Assembly: GCF_019393635.1 (NCBI RefSeq)
Contig: NC_057861.1
Span: 656,917,724 to 656,981,723, forward strand
Reading direction: 5' to 3'
Length of the DNA: 64,000 nt
Origin: Dromiciops gliroides
Lineage: Eukaryota > Chordata > Mammalia > Microbiotheria > Microbiotheriidae
The notes below the pieces were generated by a model that worked only from the letters and a program-made list of their open reading frames with translations, made no database searches and was not told where the DNA came from. How positions within the stretch are numbered: position 1 is the first letter of the stretch; every line of letters starts with the position of its first letter. The translations under genes and the position numbers were made by a program. Of the stretch, positions 21,978 to 31,999 are shown in pieces.

Positions 21978-23060
21978 TTAAACTTCTCTTGAGTCTTGTA
22001 TGTTGAGATCAAATTTTCTATTCAGTTCTGGTCTTTTCACCAGGAAAGATTGAAAGTCCCCAATGTCATTAAATGTCCATCTTTTCCCCTGAAAGAAAAT
22101 GCACATTTTTGCTGGGTAATAGATTCTCGGCTGCAATCCAATCTCTTTTGCCTTCCGGAATATCATATTCCAAGCCTTGCGGTCCTTTAATGTTGAAGCT
22201 GCCAGGTCCTGAGCAATCCTGACTGTGGCTCCATGATATTTAAATTGCTTCTTTCTGGCTGCTTGGAGTATTTTCTCCTTCACCTGATAATTCTGGAATT
22301 TGGCTACAATATTCCTTGGAGTTTTCCTTTTGGGGTCTCTTTCAGGAGGTGATCGATGGATTCTTTCAATGATGATTTTATCCTCTGATTCTATGATATC
22401 AGGGCAGTTCTCCTTAATAATTTCCTGGAATATGGTATCTAGATTCTTTTTCTGGTCATGGCTTTCAGGCAGTCCAATGATTCTCAAATTGTCTCTCCTT
22501 GATCTGTTTTCCAGATCAGTTGTCTTTCCAATGAGGTATTTCACATTTTCTTCTATTTTTTCATTTTTTTTATTCTGCTTGACTGATTCTTGGTGTCTCA
22601 TGGATTCCTTATCTTCCAACTGTCCCACTTTAATTTTTAAGGCATTGTTTTCTTCAGTGAGATTATGCACCTTTTTTTCCATTTGGCTAAGTGAATTTTT
22701 TAAGGTATTGTTTTCTTCAGTGAGATTATGCAGCTTTTTTTCCATTTGGCCAAATGAATTTTTTAAGGCTTTGTTTTCTTCAGCTTCCTTTTCCAAGCTG
22801 CTGATTCTTTTTTCATAGTTTTTTTGTTTTGCTTTCATTTCTCTCCCCATTTTTTCTTCTACCTCTTGCAATTGATTTTTAAAATCCTTTTTGAGCTCTT
22901 CCAGGAAGGCTTTTTGTTCTTGCGACCAATTCACCTTCCCTTGTGAGGCTTCAGATGTAGACAATTTGAGGCTATTGTCCTCATCTGAGTTTGTGTTGGC
23001 TTCTTCCCTATTGATACAGAAGCTCTCAATGGAGAGGGGTCTTTTTTGCTTCTTACTCAT
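21978..23060 (-). CDS. L1 ORF1p (RNA-binding chaperone, 360 aa)
   Basis: ORF1p coats L1 RNA as trimers and is needed in cis for retrotransposition. Seen: a charged N-terminus, a long heptad-rich coiled coil at about 45-185, an RRM starting at RRDNLRIIGLPE (188-199) and a C-terminal domain with VRIAQDLAASTLKDRK and the PAKMCIFFQGKRW block. Residues 100-120 and 121-141 are a tandem 21-residue duplication (KNS..QMEKK.HNLTEENN.L). The frame is complete. ORF2 starts 581 bp downstream. Confidence 0.93.
   Translation of the reverse strand: MSKKQKRPLSIESFCINREEANTNSDEDNSLKLSTSEASQGKVNWSQEQKAFLEELKKDFKNQLQEVEEKMGREMKAKQKNYEKRISSLEKEAEENKALKNSFGQMEKKLHNLTEENNTLKNSLSQMEKKVHNLTEENNALKIKVGQLEDKESMRHQESVKQNKKNEKIEENVKYLIGKTTDLENRSRRDNLRIIGLPESHDQKKNLDTIFQEIIKENCPDIIESEDKIIIERIHRSPPERDPKRKTPRNIVAKFQNYQVKEKILQAARKKQFKYHGATVRIAQDLAASTLKDRKAWNMIFRKAKEIGLQPRIYYPAKMCIFFQGKRWTFNDIGDFQSFLVKRPELNRKFDLNIQDSREV
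22639..22764 (-). repeat. 63-bp tandem duplication in the L1 ORF1 coiled coil
   Basis: Units 22639-22701 and 22702-22764 differ by only a few bases and encode 21 residues (three heptads) each. The L1 copy at 50.7 kb has one unit. Confidence 0.92.
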
Positions 23061-23635
23061 TATTGCAGCTTATTTATTTATTCTTTAAGTTGAGGTCTGC
23101 TCTGGGGGCACCAGGGTCCCTGTTTTGGGCTTCTTGTGCAGGTGTATAGGTGCTGTGTGACCGGGCTTTTACTCTGAGGCCTTTATGGTGTGTGGAGATG
23201 CCCCGCCTTGCACTTCCTGTATGATTGTGCTCGGCCAGCCAGGCGCCAGACCCCTGCGTCTGATCCCGCCGTTCGAGGCCCTCTCGGCCGGTGCAGGTAA
23301 GTTTTTCCACTGTCCTTCTTGGCCACCAGATTTTTGAACCAGGTTCCGTGAGCCTCAGTTGTTCGGCTGTGGCCCGCAGCTCCTGCTGACTTGCCCCGAC
23401 CCCCTCGGCGCTGGGTTGCTGCCCTGCGCTGGGCCTCCCTTTTGCCCGAGTCAGACTGACCTTTTCCTGAAGTCTTCTAAATTATCTCTGGTTGGAGGAC
23501 TGTGTCTCTCTATCTCTTTGCAGGTTCTGTAGTTTCAGAATCCGTCCAGAGGCTTGATTTAATGTTCGTTTTGAGGGAACGGAAGGAGAGCTCAGGCAGC
23601 TTGCTGCTTCCTCTCCGCCATCTTGGCTCCGCCCC
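23061..23635 (-). promoter_or_regulatory. L1 5' UTR/internal promoter
   Basis: GC- and CpG-richer than its surroundings. The first bases on the minus strand contain CAAGATGGC, the YY1 core motif that positions transcription starts in human L1. The same region in the second L1 is split by an LTR element. Confidence 0.7.
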
Positions 23636-23650
23636 GGGGCCTCCCATTCT

Positions 23651-23929
23651 AATGACTACTCTTTCCTTGCCACCAATCTGATTCTGCTACTGCTGCTGCC
23701 ATTTCATATCTCCAGAAGATCCTGCTCTTGTTGCTGGCACTCACAGGCCTTTTAAAACCTTTGTACTTCACAAGGAAGATGGTAAAGGAAATGAAACACA
23801 AAATGAGAGGTAAGGCAGCCAAGAGTCTCCAGTATAAGCATGGCTAGTTGAGTCCTCACTCCACATGGAAGGTTGGACCCACCATTGTTTATACAGGAAG
23901 AATGAAGGACTTTACAAATTAACCAATAT
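23651..23929. other. Unassigned right flank of the L1
   Basis: No gene recognised. Includes a short CTG run (CTACTGCTGCTGCC near 23688). Confidence 0.35.
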
Positions 23930-24525
23930 TTTATCTCTTTTGTCTTTAATTCAACTCTTTATCAATTCAATTATAATTTTTAAATCTCTCCTTTGATTAA
24001 AAAAATTTCTGCTTTTATTTGTTTTGAGATTTTAAACATGTTGATTTTTAAAAATTTTCTATCTATATGTTCAATTCATTGGTCTTATTTTCCTCTCTTT
24101 TGTTAAAATTTGTCCAGGTCCGAGATTGATTTAGTTGGAGCCCATGAATTTTATGTTTTCTCATTATTATTATTTTCTTGAATATAATTTCTAAAAATGT
24201 TTCTATGATTTGTTTTTTTGTCTTCTCATCATTTATTTTCCAGTTGCCTATGCCTTTGGTTAGTTCCTTATCAATTACAATTTTAATATGTTATGGTCTA
24301 TAAATAATGCCTTTAATATTTCTGCCTTTCTGCATTTTGTTTATGAGTTTTTTATTCCTTTACATCCATTTTTGTAAAAGTGTTGTGCAGTACTAATAAA
24401 TAGGCACATCCCTTAACCTTCCCATTTAGGAACTCTGATGTTCTATCATATTTAGTTTTTCTAACCTTTTTTCAGATATTGAATTTCTTATTATTTTTGT
24501 TAGCTTTGTCTAAGGCTTATAGAAA
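23930..24525 (-). repeat. Old L1 ORF2 fragment (endonuclease to RT start)
   Basis: Antisense text parallels the full-length L1: CCAATATTTTATCTC, TTAAATCTCTCCTTTGATTA, ATTTCTGCCTTTCTGCATTT. Heavily diverged. Confidence 0.65.
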
Positions 24526-25497
24526 CCCACTGAACTTACAACTGACATTCCCAATTCTTCTTCTTGAGGTAAGACATACAATTCTAATCTCTCTAACATG
24601 ATAGACTTACAACTACTTGAAAATAACTATCTTGTTCCTCCAGAGTTTCTCTTTGTCAAGCTAACTCTATTTAATACCTTCAACCAATCCTTTCATGACT
24701 AGGACTCAAGGCTCTTCATCGTCCTTCTAAAACTATAATGCTTAGAACTCAGTACAATACTCTAAATGAGGTCTGATGAAGGCAAAGTATAGTGGGACTA
24801 TTGCCTTCCTATTCCTGGAAATGATTTCTTTTCTTTTTAAAAAAAATGTGGCCCAAGATTCCATTAGCCTTTTTGACTGCCATATCATGTTGCTGACTCA
24901 TATTGAGCTTGCAGTCCATTAAAATTACTGTATCATTTTCAGGCCAATTGCTTACTAACTACCCCACCTTGTACTTGGGAAACTAGTTTCTTGTAACCAA
25001 TCGTAAAACTAAATGTGTTCCTATTGAATTTAATCTTATTAGATTCAGCCCAATGCACTAGCTTGTCAAAACCATTTTGCTTTCCGGTTCTGTCTTCTAG
25101 TGTGTTAGCTGTCCTTTCTTGCTTTATATAATTTGAAAATTTGATGAGCATGCCAGCTATACTTTTATTTAAGTCACTGATAAAAATGTTAAACAACACA
25201 AGGTCAAATACAGATCCTTGAGGTATTCCACTGGAAACCTCTTTGAGTCTGACCATCCAACCAGATCTGAATCCATCAAATAGTAACATCATTTAATACA
25301 TATCTATTCATCCTGTCTACAAGAATAGTACAAGATATTTCATCAAAAACTTTGCAAAAATTTAGGTAAAATATATCACAGATGAGGGGTCATTAACTAC
25401 ATTAGTAATCTTGTCAAAAAAAAGAAATAAGGTTAGTCTGCCATGAGCTGCTCTAGTTGAAACCATTTTTGCTCTTCCTTTCCTATATGTTAATTTC

Positions 25498-25670
25498 ATA
25501 ACTATTTTTGTGTGGGTGTGTGTGTGGGGGGGCAATGAGGGTTAAGTGATTTGCCCAGGGTCACACAGATAGTAAGTGTCAAGTGTCTGAGGCCAGATTT
25601 GAACTCAGGTCCTCCTGAATCCAGGGCCAGTGCTTTATCCACTGTGCCACCTAGCTGCCCCCATAACTAT
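25498..25670 (-). repeat. WSINE1-type SINE in the CR1 copy
   Basis: Antisense SINE bounded by ATAACTAT at 25498-25505 and 25663-25670. The tail region has become a (TG)n/G-rich patch at 25507-25532. Confidence 0.92.
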
Positions 25671-25737
25671 CTTTTTAAATGATCCATTCAATAGTTTTCC
25701 CAGGATTCTGATCAGGCTCACTGGACTACCAAGTAGG

Positions 25738-25885
25738 TAGTCGACAAGCATTCATTAAGCACTTACTATGTAGTAGGCATGGTCTTAATAAGTACTGGGG
25801 ATACAAAGGAAGAACAAAACCATTTCCTGCCCTCAAGGAGCTTATATTCCAATGGGAATACAATATGTCCATAAATAAACATGTA
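25738..25885 (+). repeat. THER/L2-tailed SINE fragment
   Basis: CAAGCATTCATTAAGCACTT, ACTGGGGATACAAAGGAAGA, CTGCCCTCAAGGAGCTTATA. It is followed by a G12 run at about 25898-25909. Confidence 0.75.
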
Positions 25886-26140
25886 TCTTCTTTTGGTGGG
25901 GGGGGGGGAGTTGGGACATTTGACATTCTCTAATGTTGTTGGCACCTTTCCTCTTTTGCATGGTTGTGTGATTTTTACAAAATCACTGATAGTGGCTCAG
26001 CAATCACATTTGCCACTTCTTTAAATTCCTGAAAATATAGTTCCTCTGGACCAAGTAACTGGAGTTCATCAAGGACAGCTAAGAACAATTTAGTTCTTGC
26101 TTATTCTTCTTTACTCCTTAGTTCTCCTTCATTTTTAAAA

Positions 26141-27005
26141 TTAGGCTTTCCCACGGTTCTCTCCTGTAAGTCCCTTCCCCTATCCTGTGCCCAGGTATTT
26201 TTGTGCTTACTCCATTCTCTTTTCCACAGTTCTAGTTCTAGTTACTACAAAATTGTCATTTTCTGGAGATTTCTCCTGGCACTCTTTTACTCCACAGTAT
26301 TAGGAGAGGATTGGTTTGTTGTTGTTTGAGGGTTTTTTTTTTCCTGTGGGATTTTTTTTGGGGGGTCGAGGGTTAAAGATTTCTTTTTCCTTCCTTTCTC
26401 TTAGTTATTATTGTACTTTTCTGGTGCATTTCTTGTGTTTTGAGGTCCAAGGAGAGTGGGCTGTGTTTAGATACAACCTCTCTCACTCATCCATATTCTT
26501 GGAAGCTCATATCTTCAGTTTCATGCTCAAGACTTCACAATCCTTAGCAATGCTTTTTACCTTTTTATGGCAGTATTACTTGTGACCATGTGATTCACTG
26601 GAAGGTGATGGTTATCTGCTGGTTTGATAAGTCTGAGGAGGTTTTCTCTCATGTCTTGGACACATACTTAGAGGGAGAAAATACATCTTTCCATTGTTAT
26701 TGTCAGGTCAACAAAGTGTTCACTCAGTACACTTCAACAAGGGGCCAGCAACCACTACTCTTATCAGTCTCTCTTTTTTTCCTGACCTTTACTGAATAAC
26801 TTCTCACCAGTTTCTTGTCTCCTATTGTGTAGTAATCCTTTCCATATTCCTCTGTGTTATGCTCTGTTTGTAAACTGGATGTTTTCATTGATTCTACTCT
26901 TTTATCTTTCACATCCAATCATTTGCCAAATCCTTTAAATTATTTTCCCACAGTATTTGCTGTATCTGTTGTTTCTTATTTATTCCTACTGCCATCGCTC
27001 TAGAA
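26141..27005. other. Unassigned sequence
   Basis: No gene or repeat recognised apart from T/G-rich runs at 26330-26365. Confidence 0.35.
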
Positions 27006-27192
27006 CAGGGCTTCTTAAAATTTTTCCACTTGTGACACCTTTTTGCCTAAGAAATTTTTATGTGACACCATGTATATAGGTATATAAAATATGTATAAAT
27101 AACCTTTTACTGTTGCCAAATTTTTGCAACCCCCACAGTCAGTTATGTGACCCCATATGGGGTTGACACCCACAGTTTAAGAAGCTTTGCTG
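27006..27192. mobile_element. hAT-type MITE (187 bp)
   Basis: Imperfect terminal inverted repeats: it begins CAGGGCTTCTTAAAATTTTT and ends ACAGTTTAAGAAGCTTTGCTG. Interior CTTTTACTGTTGCCAAATTT is shared with the copy at 36810. No coding capacity. Confidence 0.7.
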
Positions 27193-28009
27193 TATACCAC
27201 TACAGGACTCATCTTTCTTATGCACAAATCTGTCATATTATTCCTTTGCTCAAAAATCTTCAGTAGTTTTCTATTACCTACCAAGTAAAATTTTTTTCTG
27301 GGCATGAAATTCTTTCCCCCCCTTTCTCCTAGAGCCTAGAAAGATGCTCTACACACAGTAGGTATGTAAAAATATTGTAAGGGCTGAGTTATGTCCCCTA
27401 TGCTCACTGACAAGACTGATTAGGGGAGAGATAGTAGTGGGAGAACAAGACATATAGGAGAGAAATGACAGATGAAAGTGAACAAGCAGCCTTTGACACC
27501 GGTTCACTCTGTGTAAAGAACCTCTGATCCTGACTTCTCTGACTTAAAAACCATTCCTTATTTTCTGTCTCACCCTGGCATTTCTTTTAGTACCTGGAAT
27601 ATCCTACTATTCCTGTAGCCTTCTCCCCCTGAAATATCCCTCTCCCAGGAGGGCTCCCTTCTCCCTTTGATGAATTGCCCTTGGGACCTCCATTTTATGG
27701 AAAGGCCCCGACTGAATGACCTTCATTCCCCTGTTTGACTTTCTGATCTTGAAAACCACGCTCCCTATCAAGCAGCTGAACATCTAGTGTGGAGATGGCA
27801 AGGTTGGGATGGGAAGGAGTAACAATCTATCAACACTGAAAAGGATAAAAACCAAAGAGGTAAAATGCTTATTGTTAGGCAAATGGTCCCAGGTGAGTAA
27901 AGGAAATAACATTAGATAAGTTAGACTAGAGATTAGGACCTTCATAGGAATTATTAGCTAAATGAAACATTGCCCAAAGATAATTACTGAAGTTCTATTT
28001 CACAGATAA
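27193..28009. other. Unassigned, possibly with an L2 tail at about 27200-27390
   Basis: 27200-27390 resembles an L2 3' end (TTCCTTTGCTCAAAAATCTT, then ACACAGTAGGTATG). The remaining 600 bases show nothing recognised. Confidence 0.3.
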
Positions 28010-28195
28010 TTCAAGCTGGGATTAGGTTTAGAGATCATCAATTCTGACCTCTTAAATTTATAATAAGGAAATAGCAGCATAGCAAGGGGATTTGCTTGTT
28101 CAAGGAGATATAGTTCATTCACAGAAAATCCAAAGCTAGCACCCATATCCTCTGATGCAGATTCCGAGGCTCTTGGTATTACATCATCCTACCTC
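28010..28195 (-). repeat. MIR-family SINE, diverged
   Basis: Antisense order with decayed blocks: AATTCTGACCTCTTAAATTT, GGAAATAGCAGCATAGCAAG, AAAGCTAGCACCCATATCCT. 28196-28655 is unassigned. Confidence 0.5.
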
Positions 28196-28655
28196 TCTAT
28201 AATAAAATCAGGTTGGATATAACTGTAGAGGATTCATCCGATGGAACAATTCTTTTTGGAGTGAGTCATGACTTTTCAGGTAGGAAAATAATAATCTTCT
28301 GATTATTATCATGCATCAGAGCTCTATGTACAGGCCTAAGAAAGAGCTTCCCCTTCAGACTACTGAAGGATTAAGTAGTTAGTAAGAATCACAGAAATCA
28401 GTTTATAAAGTGACTGAATTGAAGGAACCTAACAACTGAAAAAAACAATGACTTCTGTTTTTTATATGGCTAGTTCCTTCATGCTGGTGAGAAAAACTAA
28501 TCTTTGTTGCATTATAAAAGAGTGAAATAAGCTAGTTTTCTGAAACCACCATGGTTGGTTTGCATGGAGTTGTATCACTCTTTTATTTTTGGAAGTAATG
28601 AAAAACTCAATTGTGCTCTCAAGATGTCTCTCACTGAGAAAGGTACATGTACTCA

Positions 28656-28800
28656 AAACCATCCTGGGCTTCAGATTCACTTGAATGAAGTGGTTTCCTT
28701 CCTTCCTTCCTTCCTTCCTTCCTTCCTTCCTTCCTTCCTTCCTTCCTTCCTTCCTTCCTTCCTTCCTTCCTTCCTTCCTTCCTTCCATTTTTTCCTTCCC
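28656..28800. repeat. (TTCC)n microsatellite, about 24 pure units
   Basis: Nearly perfect TTCC from about 28692 to 28787, preceded by the same lead (AACCATCCTGGGCTTCAGAT) as at 641. The KEGR-type frames here are artefacts. Confidence 0.95.
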
Positions 28801-29764
28801 CCATTCAACGTTTTGGAGTTTCAAAAGGATCCATTGTCCAAATACCTACAACCACCATCTATTTTTACTTCTTAAAAAAATCTAATAGAGAATTCCCTGA
28901 AATAAAATACCCAGTAGACTGTATTCCTCACAAGCCCCTTATCAGTCTCCTGCAGAGATTCTAAAATGCTTATCTCGATAGACCAGATTATGGGGCTCAC
29001 CCACTCTACATGCTGAGTAGGAATCAAGGGACATTCTCCACTGTCAGCAGCCCCTGCTTTGCCAAGCCAGATAAATCAATTAATGGGATGCAAGGCTGTT
29101 TGCCTTTCTTTCTCCTTCCCAATGTTTCCCTGGCCCATACTCTCTCCCCACAACCCCAATCCCTTAGTTCCAAGTTTAATACCATCTGAGAGTCCTTATT
29201 TACAAGAGGGCTTGTGCAGGTGCAAGCTTTCAGCCCAACAGCATAGGAGCTGTTGCCAGCCCCCCTCCTAGTCCTCGGGGCTCCCCTCTTTGTGTGATAC
29301 CTTTTCTCTCCTCTCCTTTTCAGACTGAAGGCTACCCCTGAGCAGTTAATCGGATTATGCTAATTTGTACTTCATGAACCCAAACAGTGTAAGGGATCTG
29401 CAGAGGGTCTGCTTAGGCTGGGGAGGGAGGGACAATGAGTTTAAGTCAGTTAACAACAACAACAGCCCCCAAAAACACATTGCAAGAAAAGAGTATATCT
29501 TTTGTATCCTAAGACAAAGACTGCTACTCTGGGAAGCCCACATAGCTCTTGACAGTTTAAAGTGCTCACCATTGGAGCAGAAAAGGCACAACGGTGGATG
29601 TATCATGAGTGGCATAATGGAAAGACTGTTTCCTGTTTTGTTTTGTTTTTTTTTAAGGGAGACTCTTCCTCTTGCTTCCTCACTCTTTCCTTTACTTCCC
29701 TCTCTGGTAGGCCCTTTTACGTATGATTTTGGAAGCTGATATATCCTATTGCAGTAGATAGTTC
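28801..29764. promoter_or_regulatory. Repeat-poor segment with homeodomain-type sites, candidate enhancer
   Basis: The only stretch of nearly 1 kb in this part without recognised repeats. At 29347-29357 it has TAATCGGATTA, a TAAT-N3-ATTA paired-homeodomain palindrome containing an OTX-like GGATTA, overlapped at 29357-29364 by the octamer-like ATGCTAAT. Regulatory function is inference only. Confidence 0.3.
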
Positions 29765-30030
29765 AATATTTATCAGTGCAACTCAACAAATATTTATTAA
29801 ATGCCTATTGGGCAAAAGGCACTGTTCCTGTGAGGTATTTTGCCAGGCTAGCAGCAGGTGTAAATTTAGTTAGAAAAACATTTATTAAACTTAGGCTACT
29901 ATGTACAAGGGGAAATACTTTATTCAATTTATTAGTTGTCTCTCCCAACTCTGTGGTACTGGCAGATACAATGAGCATGTTTTTATTTAGCAACTCCATT
30001 AACAAACATTTATTAAGTGGTCATTGTATT

Positions 30031-30201
30031 AAGAATAACTTGCTAGGTGGCGAAGTGGATAGAGCACCAGCCCTGGATTCAGGACTACTTGAGTTCAAAT
30101 CCGGCCTCAGACACTTGACACTTATTAGCAGTGTGACCCTGGGCAAGTCACTTAACCCCCATGGCCCTGCCAAAAAAAAAAAAAAAGAATAACTTGCTAG
30201 G
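30031..30201 (+). repeat. WSINE1-type SINE, 5' end at GCTAGGTGG
   Basis: Target AAGAATAACTTGCTAGG at 30031-30047 and 30185-30201. The target itself contains GCTAGGT, so the SINE 5' end joined at microhomology. Confidence 0.92.
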
Positions 30202-30220
30202 TAGAAGCTGGAAGAGATTA

Positions 30221-30418
30221 AAAACAATTGCATCCGGGGGTGGCTAGGTGGCACAGTGGATAAAGCACCGGCCCTGGAGTCAGGAGTACCTGAGTTCAAA
30301 TCCGGCCTCAGACACTTGACACTTACTAGCTGTGTGACCCTGGGCAAGTCACTTAACCCCCATTGCCCCGCAAAACAAAAAAACAAAAAAACAAAAAAAA
30401 ACCAAAACAATTGCATCC
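30221..30418 (+). repeat. WSINE1-type SINE with 15-bp target duplication
   Basis: SINE 30236-30403 between AAAACAATTGCATCC at 30221-30235 and 30404-30418, with an A tail broken by C. Low-divergence copy. Confidence 0.95.
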
Positions 30419-30681
30419 TCAACAATGGATATGACAAAATGAAAAATGACACAATCTCTGCTCTTCGAGGACTTTCAGTTTAGTAGGGGGATATAACAGA
30501 TACACAAATTAGTGTTAGAAGGTAGGATGAAAGAGGTAGAGGAGAAATCCAGACAAAATGCTTAAGGAAAATTTGAGGAAGTCAAGAGATGACTTTAAGT
30601 CTGAGCTATGTATGTAGATCAGTGAGATCTCATGGAGGGGAAAGCACCTAAGCTGGGCCTTGAAGGAAAATAAGAATTTCA

Positions 30682-30915
30682 GCCTGGTTGTTGTGGTGCA
30701 GGCCTGTAATTCTGTCTCCTAGGGAGGCTGAGGTTAGGGGATTGCTCGAGCCTGGGAGTTCTGAGTTGCATTTGGGCTCAAGCCATTCAGGTGTCTCTGA
30801 ACTAAGCCTGGGACCAGGTTCAAGGGTCCACCAGGCTGCTTTAGGAGGGGAAAATTGACCCAGGTCAGGAACTAGATTTTTGGCTCAGAATTCCCATGCC
30901 AATGTGTGGGCCCTT
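30682..30915 (+). pseudogene. 7SL (SRP) RNA pseudogene, 3'-truncated
   Basis: Follows 7SL RNA in order from its 5' end: GCCTGG...GTGGTGCAGGCCTGTAAT, TAGGGAGGCTGAGG, GAGCCTGGGAGTTCTG, GGTGTCTCTGAACTAAG, GGGTCCACCAGGCTGCTTTA, AGGAGGGG, GACCCAGGTCAGGAAC and AATTCCCATGCC. It covers about the first 230 of 300 nt with many substitutions and lacks the 3' Alu-domain strand. An A-rich patch at 30965-31005 may be the decayed tail. It is not a functional SRP RNA gene. Bases 30541-30681 are unassigned. Confidence 0.88.
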
Positions 30916-31138
30916 CACTTTTAGCCAGGATAAGATAAGATAGGGAGAACAAATCTTTTAGGTAAAAAAAAGAATAAAAAGAATTTCTAAAAATAAAATA
31001 AAAATTTCAACAGGTGGAAATAAAAGCAGACTGTGACATACATTATTGGCATGGAGGATGGCCTACTCAAGAAGGTAAGATGAGTTGGGGGAAGGAGAGA
31101 TGGGGTTTGGGTTAATTTTACTGAAAAGTACAGTGAGC

Positions 31139-31205
31139 ATACTAACCATGGGGTTTTCTTGGCAAAGGTACTGCAGTGGTTTGCCATTTCCTTTTCCAGT
31201 GAGTG
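31139..31205 (-). repeat. Fragment of RTE/BovB-like SINE tail
   Basis: GGGGTTTTCTTGGCAAAGGT and GTGGTTTGCCATTTCC are the antisense tail block of the 2755-type SINE. It abuts the RTE fragment. Confidence 0.6.
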
Positions 31206-31216
31206 GTATGGTTACT

Positions 31217-31860
31217 GATCTAGAGCCATACATCCTGAAGAATAAAGTCAAGTGGGTCTGAGGAAGCATCGCTAACAATAAGGCATAACAGAATTCCAGT
31301 TGAACTATTTAAAATCTTAAAAGATGATGCCGTTATAGGACTATACTCAGTATGCTGGCAAATTGGGAAAACTCAGCAGTGGCTAGAAAATTGGAAAAGG
31401 TCAGTTTCAATCTCAATCCTAAAGAAGGACAATGCCAAAGAATGTTCAACTATTGAACAATTGCACTCATTTCACATCCTGGTGAGTATATGCTTAAGTT
31501 TCTACAAAGTAGACGTTAGCAATATGTGAAATGAGAATTGCCAGAAGTGTAGGTTGGATTTTGAAGAGGCAGAGGAACTAGAGACCAAATTGCCAACATT
31601 TGCTGAATTGTGCAGAAAACAAGGGAGTTCAAGAAAAACAACAACACCTACTTCTGTTTTGTTGACTACACTAAAGTCTTTGACTATGTGGATCATGAGA
31701 AAATGTGGCAGGTTCTCAAAGAGATCATCTGACTTGTCTCCTGAGGAATCTGCAATGTGAATCAAGCAGCAACAGTTAAAACTGGACATGGAAAAAAAAA
31801 AACTGAACATGGAATGACATCAGAGCATCTTGGTGGGGCAGGAGATCACTTGTTAATCTC
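31217..31860 (+). repeat. RTE (BovB-like) LINE, RT fingers/palm fragment
   Basis: Translating + frames gives the RTE order IPVELFKILKDDAV, SVCWQIGKTQQWLENWKR, SISILKKDNAKECS, EAEELETKLPTF or the overlapping GRGTRDQIAN, and FVDYTKVFDYVDHEKMWQVL, then AATVKTGHG. It is broken by several frameshifts and stops, so an old copy. This family is abundant in marsupials and probably mobilised the RTE-tailed SINEs in this window. Confidence 0.85.
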
Positions 31861-31999
31861 ATCAAAATGAATTTATGAAACCTGAGATCTAAGATACATT
31901 ACATCTCTTGGAGACATAATGAATATTGAATATACACTGAGTCTTTCCCTATTTACACAACCCTGCCAGCTATATTTCTTTGACCTCTAAGGCTTCTGT

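Larger units (their letters stand above)
17051..23650 (-). mobile_element. Full-length L1 with both ORFs open and a 15-bp target duplication
   Basis: Element 17066-23635 between GGGGCCTCCCATTCT at 17051-17065 and 23636-23650. Sense order on the minus strand: 5' UTR, ORF1, a 581-bp spacer, ORF2, a 3' UTR of about 0.5 kb, a T-run (A tail) at 17066-17080. It starts at the true 5' end with GGGCGGAGCCAAGATGGCGG, like primate L1. The exact target duplication and two long open frames point to a recent and possibly mobile copy; activity is not shown. Confidence 0.96.
24580..26140 (-). repeat. CR1/L3-family LINE, RT region and 3' part
   Basis: The minus strand at 24939-25292 keeps an RT frame containing VSSGIPQGSVFDLVLFNIFI, a decayed SKFADDTK block (IKFSNYIK) and VHWAESNKIKFN, diagnostic of CR1/L3. 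Flanking parts continue to about 26140 (GATAGTGGCTCAGCAATCAC, then GTTCCTCTGGACCAAG). Interrupted by a SINE (25506) and a THER fragment (25740). The FADD aspartates are lost; an old fossil LINE. Confidence 0.85.
29765..30540 (+). repeat. THER-type repeats carrying two WSINE1 insertions
   Basis: Sense THER pieces (CAACAAATATTTATTAAATG; ACATTTATTAAACTTAGGCT; AACAAACATTTATTAAGTGG; AATCTCTGCTCTTCGAGGAC) are split by two SINEs listed separately. Confidence 0.7.

Noticed and set aside
24939-25292. 117-codon RT-like ORF as a host gene
   Set aside because: It is the remaining open part of a decayed CR1/L3 LINE; the FADD aspartates are lost and flanks continue the LINE.
28462-28885. ORFs with KEGR or FLPS repeats
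   Set aside because: They are translations of the (TTCC)n tract.
30682-30915. Functional 7SL RNA gene
   Set aside because: Truncated before the 3' domain and heavily substituted.
31554-31760. 68-codon ORF
   Set aside because: Lies in an RTE fragment, mostly in a shifted frame.
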